Source: Rhodocyclaceae bacterium
Lineage (GTDB): Bacteria > Pseudomonadota > Gammaproteobacteria > Burkholderiales > Rhodocyclaceae
NCBI GenBank assembly: GCA_019750575.1
Contig: JAIEOJ010000271.1
Coordinates: forward strand, 1-40,280
Length of the DNA: 40,280 nucleotides
Direction of reading: 5' to 3'
Numbering within the stretch: position 1 is the stretch's first letter; each line of letters opens with the position of its first letter. Both the position numbers and the translations under genes were made by a program. This document shows, one piece after another, positions 1 through 8,899 of the stretch. The notes beneath the pieces were generated by a model. The model was not told where the DNA came from and searched no databases. It was given only the letters and a program-made list of their open reading frames with translations.

Positions 1-326
<326 letters not shown>

Positions 327-327
<1 letters not shown>

Positions 328-1922
328 TGGCCGGGCACCAGCCCCGCTGGCTGCTTGCGTGGCTGTCGCTAGCGACCGCCGCGTGTGCATGGGCACAGGC
401 GCCTGTGCAAGCACCGGAACAGGCAGCTGCGCAAACTCCGGCCAGCCTGCCCGATCCGGGGGCCAACGATGGCGACACGACTTCGCCATCGCGTGCCTGG
501 GAAATCACGCCGCGCATCGGCATCGATCTGACCCAGAGCGACAATGCCACGCTGCGCCGCGACAACAAGAGAAGTGACCTGATCGTGCGCACCAGCCCCG
601 GCATTCGCGTACAGGGCGAGAGTGCCCGCGCCAAGGCCTATGTCGATTTCAGCGTCCAGCAGATCGACTACATGCAATCGGCAGGCCGTGACCGCACGCA
701 GCGCACTCTTAACGGCATGGGTACGCTTGAACTGCTCGACAACTGGCTTTACCTTGACGTAAGCGGACGTATTACACGTCAGGCTATTTCCGCATTTGGT
801 ACACCAGACAGCGGAGGCGACTCGATCAACAGCAATATGACCGAGACGACCATGTACCAGGTTTCCCCGTACATCAAGGGGCGTCTGTTCGGCCAGGCTG
901 ACTACCAGCTGCGTCTCGACAATTCCTGGTACAGCGCCAAGACCGGGCCGGTGCGTGACACGACCATGCAGACGGTTCAGGGCAGCCTCTCCGGTGCCAC
1001 CGGACTCAGTCTGCTGACCTGGGGCCTGTCAGCGGATGTGCAGCAAACCACGTATTCCAACAACCTCAAGAACGATGCGGATTCCCTGCGTGGCACACTG
1101 ACCTATGCATTCGATCCGCAACTGCGTTTTACCGTGATCGGTGGCCGCGAGTCGAACGATTACGTCAATTTTCGCCAGCAGACCAGTAGCATCAGCGGCT
1201 GGGGCGTCGAGATTGCGCCGACCGAACGTACGCAGATCGCCTGGCGCCAGGAAAACCGCTACTTCGGCACCGCACACAATTTTTCCTTCACGCACCGCAC
1301 ACCGCGCACGACATGGCGGATCACCGATTCGCGCGATGTGATGCTGCGCAACCCGCAGACGATGGCGTATGCCATGGGCAGCTACTTCACCCTGCTCAGC
1401 GAGCAGTTGCGCGCCTCCATCCCGGACGAGCAGGAGCGCACCCGCTATGTGCTGGCCATGCTGCAGGCCATGGGCATTTCGCCGAACGCCAATGTGCTCG
1501 GCGGATTCCAGACGTCGCGGGCATCCATCAATCGCGTCAGGGAGGCGTCTTTCGTCTGGAACGGGGCGCGCAACATGCTCACCTTTTCGGCACAGAGCAC
1601 CAACCTCACCGGGCTCGGTACCGGCATCAACATTCCCGACGATTTCAGCAACTTCAGCCAGACCATACGCCAGAAGGGCGTGAACCTGAACTGGGCCTAC
1701 AAGCTGACCCCGAACTCCACGCTGACGCTGATGGGCAACAAGTCGCTGACGAGCGGCAATACCAGCAATCTGGACACGGACCGGCGCATGTATGCCCTGA
1801 CGCTGACGACCAAGCTTGGCGCCTACACCACGGGCAGCCTCGGCATGCGCCGTACCGAGGTCAGCGGCTTTGTCGATTATGTCGAGAATGCGATGCTCGC
1901 CTCCATGCTGATGCTTTTCTGA
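327..1922 (+). CDS. XrtA/PEP-CTERM-associated outer-membrane beta-barrel protein
   Basis: 531 residues from ATG 327; a TTG three bases upstream is possible, but ATG overlaps the kinase stop and follows a G-rich Shine-Dalgarno. A signal peptide is clear: RWLLAWLSLATAACAWA, then an Ala/Gln/Pro-rich linker. The rest alternates polar and aromatic or hydrophobic residues in many short strands, and the chain ends in Phe after MLASMLMLF, as outer-membrane barrels do. Size, signal peptide and position between the kinase and the ATPase fit the PEP-CTERM-associated barrel family (TIGR03016-like). It is probably the outer-membrane component for export or anchoring of the exopolysaccharide; the exact role is not established. 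No enzymatic motif was seen. Confidence 0.82.
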
Positions 1923-1931
1923 GCGCCGATC

Positions 1932-3092
1932 ATGTACGAAGCCTATTACGGACTGCATAGCAAGCCTTTCCAGCTCAATCCGGACCCGTCCTTCTATTAC
2001 GCCAGCAAGCAGCATCAACGCGCCTCTGCCTATCTCGAATACGGCGTACACCAGAACGAGGGCTTCATCGTCATCACCGGCGAGATCGGTGCGGGCAAGA
2101 CCACCATCGTGCGTGGTCTGCTCGAATCGCTGGATCAGGACAAGCTGGTGGCGGCGCAACTGGTCAGCACCCAGCTCGATGCCGACGATATCCTGCGCAT
2201 GGTCGCTGCCGCCTTCGGCGTGCGCACCGCCGGTACCAGCAAGTCCGATCTGTTGCTCGCGCTGGAGGCCTTTCTCGTCGATGTCGCGCGTCAGGGCAAG
2301 CGCTGCCTGCTGGTCGTCGATGAGGCGCAGAACCTGACCCAGCGCGCGGTCGAAGAGCTGCGCATGCTCTCCAACTTCCAGTTCGAGACGCAGGCGCTGC
2401 TGCAGAGCTTCCTGATCGGCCAGCCCGAATTCCGTGCCATCCTCAACAGTCCGCAGATGCAGCAGCTGAAGCAGCGCGTGATTGCCGCCTGTCATATCGG
2501 TCCGCTCGACCTTGAGGAAACCCGCGGCTATGTGCTGCACCGGCTCAAGTGTGCCGGTGCGACTGACAAGCCGCGCTTTCAGGAAGACGCCTTTCCGGTC
2601 ATCCACCGCGCCAGCGGCGGCATTCCGCGCCGCATCAATGCGCTCTGCGACCGGCTGCTGCTGCTCGGTTTTCTTGGCGAACTGACCCTGTTTTCGCCCA
2701 AGGAAGTGGAAGCGGTGGCCGCCGAACTCAATGACAAGCCTTTTGGGATCAGCGAAACCGGCCTGATGGCGCCCACTGCGATCGATGGCTCCATGGAGGC
2801 TGAGCTGGACAAGCTGGCGCTTGATCTGGATCTCGATGATCTGGAGATGCTTACATTGGACGAGGGCACCGCAGGCGAATTGCGCCAGATGATTTCGTCG
2901 GCACGCATGCGCCGCGATGAAGAGCTTCTGAGTCGTATCGAGCGCAGCTTGCTGCGCATCGAGCGTGGTCAATCAATGATGTTGAATCTCCTGCAAAGAC
3001 TGGTCCATGCGGCGCGTCCGCCAGAAGTCTCCGGCAAGGCCGCGCGCGAGGAACGACGTCGCCCCCGCGACAAGTCGGAGGAACGCAAATGA
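1932..3092 (+). CDS. XrtA-associated ExeA/GspA-like ATPase
   Basis: 386 residues. The N-terminus MYEAYYGLHSKPFQLNPDP is typical of the ExeA/GspA AAA family. Walker A is GEIGAGKTT (residues 50-58) and Walker B CLLVVDEAQ (125-133), followed by a sensor-like SNFQFETQALLQ segment. After about residue 270 comes an acidic stretch (LDLDLDDLEMLTLDE), a likely coiled coil (about 315-355) and a very basic tail. This matches the exosortase-locus ATPase family (TIGR03015-like). In secretion systems ExeA couples ATP hydrolysis to assembly of envelope structures; a similar role for the polysaccharide apparatus is inferred. No transmembrane helix is obvious, so it is probably cytoplasmic or peripheral. It overlaps the next gene by 4 bp (ATGA). 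Confidence 0.88.
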   Translation: MYEAYYGLHSKPFQLNPDPSFYYASKQHQRASAYLEYGVHQNEGFIVITGEIGAGKTTIVRGLLESLDQDKLVAAQLVSTQLDADDILRMVAAAFGVRTAGTSKSDLLLALEAFLVDVARQGKRCLLVVDEAQNLTQRAVEELRMLSNFQFETQALLQSFLIGQPEFRAILNSPQMQQLKQRVIAACHIGPLDLEETRGYVLHRLKCAGATDKPRFQEDAFPVIHRASGGIPRRINALCDRLLLLGFLGELTLFSPKEVEAVAAELNDKPFGISETGLMAPTAIDGSMEAELDKLALDLDLDDLEMLTLDEGTAGELRQMISSARMRRDEELLSRIERSLLRIERGQSMMLNLLQRLVHAARPPEVSGKAAREERRRPRDKSEERK

Positions 3093-3937
3093 ACACGATC
3101 ACCAATGCCCTGACCATAGACGTCGAGGATTACTTCCAGGTCTCCGCCTTTGCGCCCTGCATTCCGCGCAGCGAGTGGGACAGCTGCGAATGCCGCGTCG
3201 AGCGCAATGTCGAGCTGATCATGGACATGCTGGATCGTCACGACGTCAAGGCCACTTTCTTTACCCTGGGCTGGATCGCGGAGCGCTATCCGGATCTGGT
3301 GCGCGAAATGGCGCGGCGTGGCCACGAGGTCGCCAGCCACGGCTATGGCCACCAGCGCGCCAGCGATCTGAGTCGCGCCGAATTCCTCGACGACATTACC
3401 CGCGCCAAATCCATCCTGGAAGGGCTGTCCGGCCAGGAAGTGCGCGGCTATCGCGCGCCGAGCTTCTCGATCGGCACCGATAACCAGTGGGCCTTCGACT
3501 GCCTGGTCGAGGCCGGCTATAGCGACAGCTCCAGCGTCTATCCGATCAAGCACGATCACTACGGCATTCCGGATGCACCGCGTTTCATGCACGAGGTGCG
3601 CCCCGGCCTGACCGAAATCCCGCCGACCACCATACGCGCCTTCTCGCGCAACTGGCCGGCCAGCGGCGGCGGCTATTTCCGCCTCATGCCTTACGCCCTG
3701 TCGCGCCAGCTGCTGCGCAAGGTCAATCAGGAAGACCAGGCTGCCGCGGTCTTCTATTTCCATCCCTGGGAAGTGGATCCTGAGCAGCCGCGCGTCGCCG
3801 GCGCCAGCGCCAAGGCGCGCTTCCGCCACTACCTCAACCTGGATCGCATGCAGGCGCGTCTTGACCGCCTGCTCGGCGACTTCAGCTGGGGCCGCATGGA
3901 CCAGGCCTTCTTCAAGGACGCACCGTCCCGCAACTGA
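3089..3937 (+). CDS. XrtA-system polysaccharide deacetylase (NodB/CE4 fold)
   Basis: 282 residues. The NodB domain begins almost at residue 1: TIDVEDYFQ (Asp11, Asp14), then VKATFFTLGWIAERYPDLV, then the metal-binding SHGYGH (His84, His88), and RGYRAPSFS. The opening DVEDYFQ in place of the usual TFDDG is characteristic of the DUF3473-containing exosortase-associated deacetylases (TIGR03006-like). The C-terminal part has YFHPWEVDPEQPR, also typical of that group. It should remove N-acetyl groups from amino sugars of the exopolysaccharide. No signal peptide is visible, so a cytoplasmic site or an unconventional export must be considered. The start overlaps the ATPase stop by 4 bp; the next gene follows after 29 bp. 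Confidence 0.9.
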   Translation: MNTITNALTIDVEDYFQVSAFAPCIPRSEWDSCECRVERNVELIMDMLDRHDVKATFFTLGWIAERYPDLVREMARRGHEVASHGYGHQRASDLSRAEFLDDITRAKSILEGLSGQEVRGYRAPSFSIGTDNQWAFDCLVEAGYSDSSSVYPIKHDHYGIPDAPRFMHEVRPGLTEIPPTTIRAFSRNWPASGGGYFRLMPYALSRQLLRKVNQEDQAAAVFYFHPWEVDPEQPRVAGASAKARFRHYLNLDRMQARLDRLLGDFSWGRMDQAFFKDAPSRN

Positions 3938-3966
3938 CCCAGGGCGCCTGCGCCAAACCCCATCCG

Positions 3967-5010
3967 ATGTCTTCGCCTCCCCCACTAAGCCTGCACAGGC
4001 TTGCTCCGGATGCCTATGCGGCATGGGACGCCTATGTATTCGACCATCCGCACGCCACCTTCTTCCATCGTGCCGGCTGGCAGCGCATCATCGAATCGGT
4101 ATTCAGGCATCCGACCTTCTTCCTGCTGGCGCAAAGGGCAGGGCGCATTGTCGGCGTGCTGCCGCTGGCGCAGGTGAATAGCCGCCTGTTCGGCAATTCG
4201 CTCTCGTCCTTGCCCTTCGCCGTCTATGGTGGCGTCCTCGCCGACGACGATGCAGCTGCCGCCGCGCTGGAGCAGGAGGCCGAGCGCATTGCCGGCGAAC
4301 TTGGCGTCGAGCATCTGGAGTTTCGCAACCTGCAGGTGCATCACGCCGACTGGCCGACCCAGGACCTGTACGTGACCTTCCGCCGCGAGATTTTTCCGGA
4401 CGAGGAGGCGAACATGCTGGCCATTCCGCGCAAGCAGCGCGCCATGGTCAGGAAGGGCATCAAGAACGACTTGAAAAGTGAGATCGATGCCGATGTGGAG
4501 CGTTTCTTCGCGCTCTATGCCGATAATGTGCACCGTCACGGCACGCCGGCCTTTCCAAAAAAATACTTCGCCGCACTGCTCAAGGAGTTCGGCGCCGACG
4601 CCGAGGTGCTGACGGTGACCGGACCCGCCGGCCAGCCCCTGTCCAGTGTGCTGAGCTTCTATTTCCGCGACGAGGTTCTGCCTTACTACGCCGGCGATCA
4701 CGTCGATGCGCGCGATCTTGCCGCCAATGACTTCAAGTACTGGGAGCTGATGCGCCGTGCCTGCGCGCGCGGCCTCAAGGTTTTCGACTACGGGCGCAGC
4801 AAGCAGGGCACGGGCTCCTACGCCTTCAAGAAGAACTGGGGCTTCGAGCCGGCGCCGCTGTACTACGAATACCGCCTGCTCAAGCGCGACGCGATTCCGC
4901 AGAACAATCCGAACAATCCCAAGTACAAGCTCATGATCGCGGCCTGGCAGCGCATGCCCATCGCCCTGGCCAACTGGCTGGGCCCGCATATCGTGCGCAA
5001 TCTCGGCTGA
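3967..5010 (+). CDS. FemAB-family XrtA-associated protein
   Basis: 347 residues, with a duplicated GNAT-like fold expected. Recognisable FemAB/CelD features are the HPHATFFHRAGWQRIIE opening, RKQRAMVRKGIKNDLKSE in the middle (the positively charged segment common to this group), LSSVLSFYFRDEVLPYYAGD, and the near-C-terminal FDYGRSKQGTGSYAFKKNWGFEP. The last motif and the position between deacetylase and stp1-like transferase fit the PEP-CTERM FemAB family (TIGR03019-like). FemAB proteins transfer aminoacyl groups from aminoacyl-tRNA to peptidoglycan or other acceptors. The donor and acceptor here are unknown; modification of the glycan or of a lipid-linked intermediate is inferred. Confidence 0.87.
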   Translation: MSSPPPLSLHRLAPDAYAAWDAYVFDHPHATFFHRAGWQRIIESVFRHPTFFLLAQRAGRIVGVLPLAQVNSRLFGNSLSSLPFAVYGGVLADDDAAAAALEQEAERIAGELGVEHLEFRNLQVHHADWPTQDLYVTFRREIFPDEEANMLAIPRKQRAMVRKGIKNDLKSEIDADVERFFALYADNVHRHGTPAFPKKYFAALLKEFGADAEVLTVTGPAGQPLSSVLSFYFRDEVLPYYAGDHVDARDLAANDFKYWELMRRACARGLKVFDYGRSKQGTGSYAFKKNWGFEPAPLYYEYRLLKRDAIPQNNPNNPKYKLMIAAWQRMPIALANWLGPHIVRNLG

Positions 5011-5020
5011 CCCTGAGCGA

Positions 5021-6223
5021 ATGGCGCGTCTTCTTTACCTCGTGCATCGCCTGCCGTATCCGCCCAACAAGGGCGACAAGGTGCGTTCCTTCCATTTGCT
5101 CAAGCACCTCGCGCGCAGCCATGAAATTCACCTCGGCACCTTCATCGACGATCCGGACGATGCGCAGTACGTCGAGACTGTCCGTGGCTACTGTGCCGGC
5201 CTGCATGTCGAACGTCTCTCGCCACGCCGCGCAAAGCTGCGCAGCCTGTCCGGCCTGATTGCCGGGGAGGCGCTGTCGCTGCCTTACTACCGCAATGCCG
5301 GCATGCAGGCCTGGGTCAGGCAGACACTGGCGCAGCATGCGTTTGATGCTGCCGTCGTGTTTTCCTCGGTGATGGCGCAGTACGTACCGGACGATCTGCC
5401 CAGCCTCGTTGATTTCGTCGATGCCGATTCCGCCAAGTGGGCGGCCTATGCGGAAAACCATCGCTGGCCCATGTCCTGGATCTATCGGCGCGAAGGCCGC
5501 AAGCTGCTGGCGTTCGAACGTCATACCGCTGCGCAGGCGCGCCGCGCTTTTTTCGTGACCCCCGCCGAAGTCGCGCTGTTTATCGATCTCGCACCCGAGT
5601 GCAGGGACGGGGTCGAGTCCATGGGCAACGGGGTCGATGCCGACTTCTTTGCGCCGGCGCATACCGGGGACTCGCCCTATGCCGTGGATGAGCTGCCCAT
5701 CGTGTTTACCGGCGCCATGGACTACTGGCCGAATATCGATGCCGTGTGCTGGTTCGCCGGCGAAGTCCTGCCCGCATTGAAACAGCAATGGCCGCAGCTG
5801 CGCTTTCACATCGTCGGTCGCAGCCCGGCTCCGGCAGTGCAGGCGCTGGCGAGTGAGGCGGTGGTGGTGAGCGGTACCGTGCCCGACGTGCGTCCTTGGC
5901 TGGCGCATGCGGCAGCCGTCGTCGCGCCCCTGCGCGTGGCGCGCGGCGTACAGAACAAGGTGCTTGAAGCCATGGCCATGGGCCGCCCGGTCGTAGCCGC
6001 CAGCGCCTGCACCGTTGCCATCGAGGCCGAACCGGGCCGTGATCTGCTGGCGGCCACTTCCAGCGAGGACTATGTGAACGCCATCAACATGCTGCTCACG
6101 GACAGTCAGCGCGCCGGCGCAATCGGTCGCCACGGGCGTGACTGCGTGCTTGCGCGCTACAGCTGGGATGCCCATCTTGCCGGCATAGACCGCCACCTGC
6201 CGCAGACGGGAGCTCGGGCATGA
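5021..6223 (+). CDS. GT4 glycosyltransferase, XrtA-associated (stp1 type)
   Basis: 400 residues. The N-terminus LLYLVHRLPYPPNKGDKVRSF and the following HEIHLGTFIDDPDD are characteristic of the PEP-CTERM/EpsH1-associated sugar transferase family TIGR03087. A GT-B fold is expected: the nucleotide-sugar-binding half has FTGAMDYWPNIDA (about residue 229), HIVGRSPAPAVQAL, VPDVRPWLAHAAAVVAPLRVARGVQNKVLEAMAMGRPVVA. The conserved Glu lies in KVLEAMAMG. It probably adds one sugar to a lipid-linked repeat unit on the cytoplasmic face of the membrane; donor and acceptor cannot be read from sequence. It starts 10 bp after the FemAB gene and overlaps xrtA by 4 bp. Confidence 0.9.
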   Translation: MARLLYLVHRLPYPPNKGDKVRSFHLLKHLARSHEIHLGTFIDDPDDAQYVETVRGYCAGLHVERLSPRRAKLRSLSGLIAGEALSLPYYRNAGMQAWVRQTLAQHAFDAAVVFSSVMAQYVPDDLPSLVDFVDADSAKWAAYAENHRWPMSWIYRREGRKLLAFERHTAAQARRAFFVTPAEVALFIDLAPECRDGVESMGNGVDADFFAPAHTGDSPYAVDELPIVFTGAMDYWPNIDAVCWFAGEVLPALKQQWPQLRFHIVGRSPAPAVQALASEAVVVSGTVPDVRPWLAHAAAVVAPLRVARGVQNKVLEAMAMGRPVVAASACTVAIEAEPGRDLLAATSSEDYVNAINMLLTDSQRAGAIGRHGRDCVLARYSWDAHLAGIDRHLPQTGARA

Positions 6224-7725
6224 CGCAGACATGGCGCAACAGCCTGGCAGCCCTGCTGCTGGCGCTGCTTCTGGTGGCCGCCACCTACTGGAATACCCTG
6301 AGCGGCATGGTCGCCATCTGGGAGCGTTCCGGCACCTTCACCCATGCCTTCCTGGTGCCGCCGATCAGCCTGTGGCTGGTCTGGCGTCTGCGCGCCTCGC
6401 TGTCGGCCTTCGTGCCGTCACCGGCGCCATGGCTGGCATTGCCGCTGTTCCTGGTCGGCGTCTTGTGGCTGTTCGGTGAGCTGGTGGCAGTCAATGTCGT
6501 CACCCAGTTTGCCCTCGTCTGCATGCTGGTACTCAGCGTACCGCTGCTGCTCGGCCTGCCGGTCGCGCGTGCGATTGCCTTTCCCTTGCTCTTCCTGTTC
6601 TTCTGCGTGCCCTTCGGCGAATTCATCATGCCGCGCCTGATGCAGTGGACCGCCGACATCACGGTGCTGTTCGTGCGTATCTCGGGCGTGCCGGTGTATC
6701 AGGAAGGCCTGCAGTTCGTCATCCCCAGCGGCCGCTGGTCGGTGGTCGAGGCCTGCAGCGGCATCCGCTACCTGATTGCCTCGATCTGCGTCGGCGTGCT
6801 CTTTGCCTACCTCAACTACACATCGTGGAAGCGGCGCGTGCTGTTCGTGATCGCCGCCGCGCTGGTGCCCCTGCTGGCCAACTGGCTGCGCGCCTACGGC
6901 ATCGTCATGCTCGGCCATTTTTCCGGCAACAAGCTCGCCACCGGGGTTGATCATCTCGTCTACGGCTGGGTCTTCTTCGGCATCGTCATGACCCTGCTGT
7001 TCATGCTCGGCATGCGCTGGCAGGAGCCGGAGCGTCTGCCGGTATTCACGCCGCCGCGTGTGACGACCCCGCGCAGCCTGCCGCTGGCCTGGCTGTTGCT
7101 GGCCGCTGCCTTGCTGATCCCGCGTGCCGGTCTGTGGCTGGTGGAGCGCAGCGATGCGGCTGCCGCTCCCGCCCTCAATGCCGCGCGCCTCAACGATATC
7201 GGTGACTGGAAGGGCATCAGCCCCGGCTTCAGCAGCTGGCAGCCAGCCTTTACCCAGCCGGCTGCAAGTTTCCGGCGCAGTTATGTCAGTGCGGACAAGC
7301 AGGCCGCGCTCTACATCGCCTATTACCGCAATCAGGACAGTCAACGCAAACTCGTCAGTTCGGAAAACATGCTGGCAAGAAGCGGCGGTGATTTCTGGGT
7401 CGTGGTTGAACGCGGTACCGCGAATGTCGATGCCCTGACGGTGCGCACGGCCAGCCTGCGCGGCGGCAGCGTGGGCACCGGTGGAGAGCAGCGCCTGCGT
7501 GTGTGGCAGTGGTACTGGGTGGATGGCACGCTGACCGCCAGTGACATCCAGGCCAAGCTGCTGACGCTGAAGGCACGGCTCACAGGGCGTGGCGACGACG
7601 GTGCCATCATCGTGCTGTATGCGCCGGACCAACAGCCGCGCGAAGGTGATGCCGTCTTGTCGGCCTTTGCTCTGGCCGCACGCGAGACGCTCATGTCCGC
7701 ACTGGCACGCACGCGGGAGGAATGA
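6220..7725 (+). CDS. xrtA: Exosortase A with fused EpsI-type domain
   Basis: 501 residues: an N-terminal polytopic domain of about eight helices (to about residue 265) and a C-terminal soluble EpsI-type domain preceded by one more helix (LAWLLLAAALLIP). The transpeptidase-like catalytic triad is readable: Cys179 in VVEACSGIRYL, Arg224 in LLANWLRAYGIV and His245 in GVDHLVYGWVFF. The EpsI part has the expected DWKGISPGF and YYRNQ segments. Exosortases recognise C-terminal PEP-CTERM signals of exported proteins, cleave them and probably transfer the protein to an envelope anchor; neighbouring genes make the glycan. The flanking TIGR03087-, TIGR03088- and TIGR03097-like genes mark this as subtype A (EpsH1). 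ATG 6220 overlaps the upstream stop by 4 bp. Confidence 0.95.
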   Translation: MTQTWRNSLAALLLALLLVAATYWNTLSGMVAIWERSGTFTHAFLVPPISLWLVWRLRASLSAFVPSPAPWLALPLFLVGVLWLFGELVAVNVVTQFALVCMLVLSVPLLLGLPVARAIAFPLLFLFFCVPFGEFIMPRLMQWTADITVLFVRISGVPVYQEGLQFVIPSGRWSVVEACSGIRYLIASICVGVLFAYLNYTSWKRRVLFVIAAALVPLLANWLRAYGIVMLGHFSGNKLATGVDHLVYGWVFFGIVMTLLFMLGMRWQEPERLPVFTPPRVTTPRSLPLAWLLLAAALLIPRAGLWLVERSDAAAAPALNAARLNDIGDWKGISPGFSSWQPAFTQPAASFRRSYVSADKQAALYIAYYRNQDSQRKLVSSENMLARSGGDFWVVVERGTANVDALTVRTASLRGGSVGTGGEQRLRVWQWYWVDGTLTASDIQAKLLTLKARLTGRGDDGAIIVLYAPDQQPREGDAVLSAFALAARETLMSALARTREE

Positions 7726-7744
7726 GCAGCATGAGTGTCGCGGC

Positions 7745-8899
7745 ATGAAGATTCTTTACCATCACCGCACTGCGTCCAAGGACGGGCAAGCGGTACACAT
7801 CGAGGAAATGATCGCGGCCTTGCGCAAGCAGGGCCATGAAGTGCGCGTGGTCGCGCCGGAAGCGGTCGTGGATGGTGCAGGACGGATGGGCGGCGGGGTT
7901 GGCTGGGTGCAGCGCTTGCGCAGCATGTTGCCGAATGCCGTGTACGAGCTGCTGGAGCTGGGCTACAGCGCGATCGCCTATCGACGTCTGCGCGCCGCGG
8001 CCGCGGCGTTCAAGCCGGATCTGATCTACGAGCGTTACAACCTGTTCCTGCTGGCCGGCCTCATGCTCAAGAAGAAGCTCGGCATTCCCCTGCTGCTCGA
8101 GGTTAATGCGCCGCTGGTGCATGAGCGCTCCCTGCATAGTGGTGGCCTTGCGCTCGAGCGCCTGGGGCGCTGGGCCGAGGGCAAGGCCTGGCGCGGTGCC
8201 GATTTCGTGCTGCCGGTTACGCAAGTTTTGGCAGACCATGTGCGCGCCTACGGCGTGCCTGACGAGCGCATCGTCGTCATTCCCAACGGCATCAACGAGG
8301 CGCATTTCGCGGCGGCACCGTTGCCTGAGCAGGCGCGCGCCGAGCGTGGTCTTGCCGGCAAGCTGGTGCTGGGGTTTACCGGTTTCGTGCGCGAATGGCA
8401 CGGCATGGACCGCGTGATCGCGTGGCTGGCCAGCGCCGCCGCACCTGCCAACGCGCACCTGCTGGTGGTGGGCGACGGGCCGGTGCGCGGTGTGCTGGAA
8501 GCGCAGGCGCTGGCGCTGGGTGTTGCCGATCGCGTCACCTTCACTGGCGTCATCCACCGCGACCAGGTGCCGGCCTGGGTCGCCAGCTTCGACATCGCCT
8601 TGCAGCCTGCGGTAGTGGCCTATGCTTCGCCGCTCAAGTTGATGGAATATCTGGCGCTGGGCAAGGCCGTGGTCGCGCCGCGCACGCCGAATCTGTGCGA
8701 GGTACTCACCGATGGCGACAATGCCTTGCTGTTTGATGCCGATGCGCATGGCGCGCTGGAGCATGCGCTGGCGCGCTTGTGCAGCGACACAGCCTTGCGC
8801 ACCCGCTTGGCCGACGGTGCACGTACCAGCATCGTCCGTCAGGGGCTGACCTGGGACAGCAATGCGCGGCGTGTCACCGGACTGCTTGGTACCGCATGA
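7745..8899 (+). CDS. GT4-like glycosyltransferase
   Basis: 384 residues. The frame is open further upstream into xrtA, but homology-like sequence begins at ATG 7745 (MKILYHHRTASKDGQAVHIEEM), 19 bp after the xrtA stop; the extension overlaps xrtA and looks non-coding. It has the GT-B pattern: a Gly-rich acceptor-side loop, VVIPNGINEAHF, LGFTGFVREWHGMDRVI, LLVVGDGPVRG and YASPLKLMEYLALGKAVVAP. In the last motif the first Glu of the usual E-x7-E is replaced by Ser (SPLKLME), a variant known in several GT4 subgroups. It is likely a cytoplasmic sugar transferase in repeat-unit assembly. The sugar is not predictable. The next gene overlaps it by 4 bp. Confidence 0.85.
   Translation: MKILYHHRTASKDGQAVHIEEMIAALRKQGHEVRVVAPEAVVDGAGRMGGGVGWVQRLRSMLPNAVYELLELGYSAIAYRRLRAAAAAFKPDLIYERYNLFLLAGLMLKKKLGIPLLLEVNAPLVHERSLHSGGLALERLGRWAEGKAWRGADFVLPVTQVLADHVRAYGVPDERIVVIPNGINEAHFAAAPLPEQARAERGLAGKLVLGFTGFVREWHGMDRVIAWLASAAAPANAHLLVVGDGPVRGVLEAQALALGVADRVTFTGVIHRDQVPAWVASFDIALQPAVVAYASPLKLMEYLALGKAVVAPRTPNLCEVLTDGDNALLFDADAHGALEHALARLCSDTALRTRLADGARTSIVRQGLTWDSNARRVTGLLGTA

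Noticed and set aside
1029-2972. A 647-codon minus-strand open frame opposite the barrel and ATPase genes
   Set aside because: It lies antisense to the ATPase with intact Walker motifs, and its translation has no recognisable domain.
7589-7744. 5' extension of the GT4 gene into xrtA
   Set aside because: The extension is Arg/Cys/His-rich and overlaps the EpsI domain; family sequence starts exactly at ATG 7745.
8779-8895. 5' extension of the GT-C gene into the GT4 gene
   Set aside because: The overlap would be over 100 bp, and ATG 8896 gives a typical membrane N-terminus with a 4-bp overlap.
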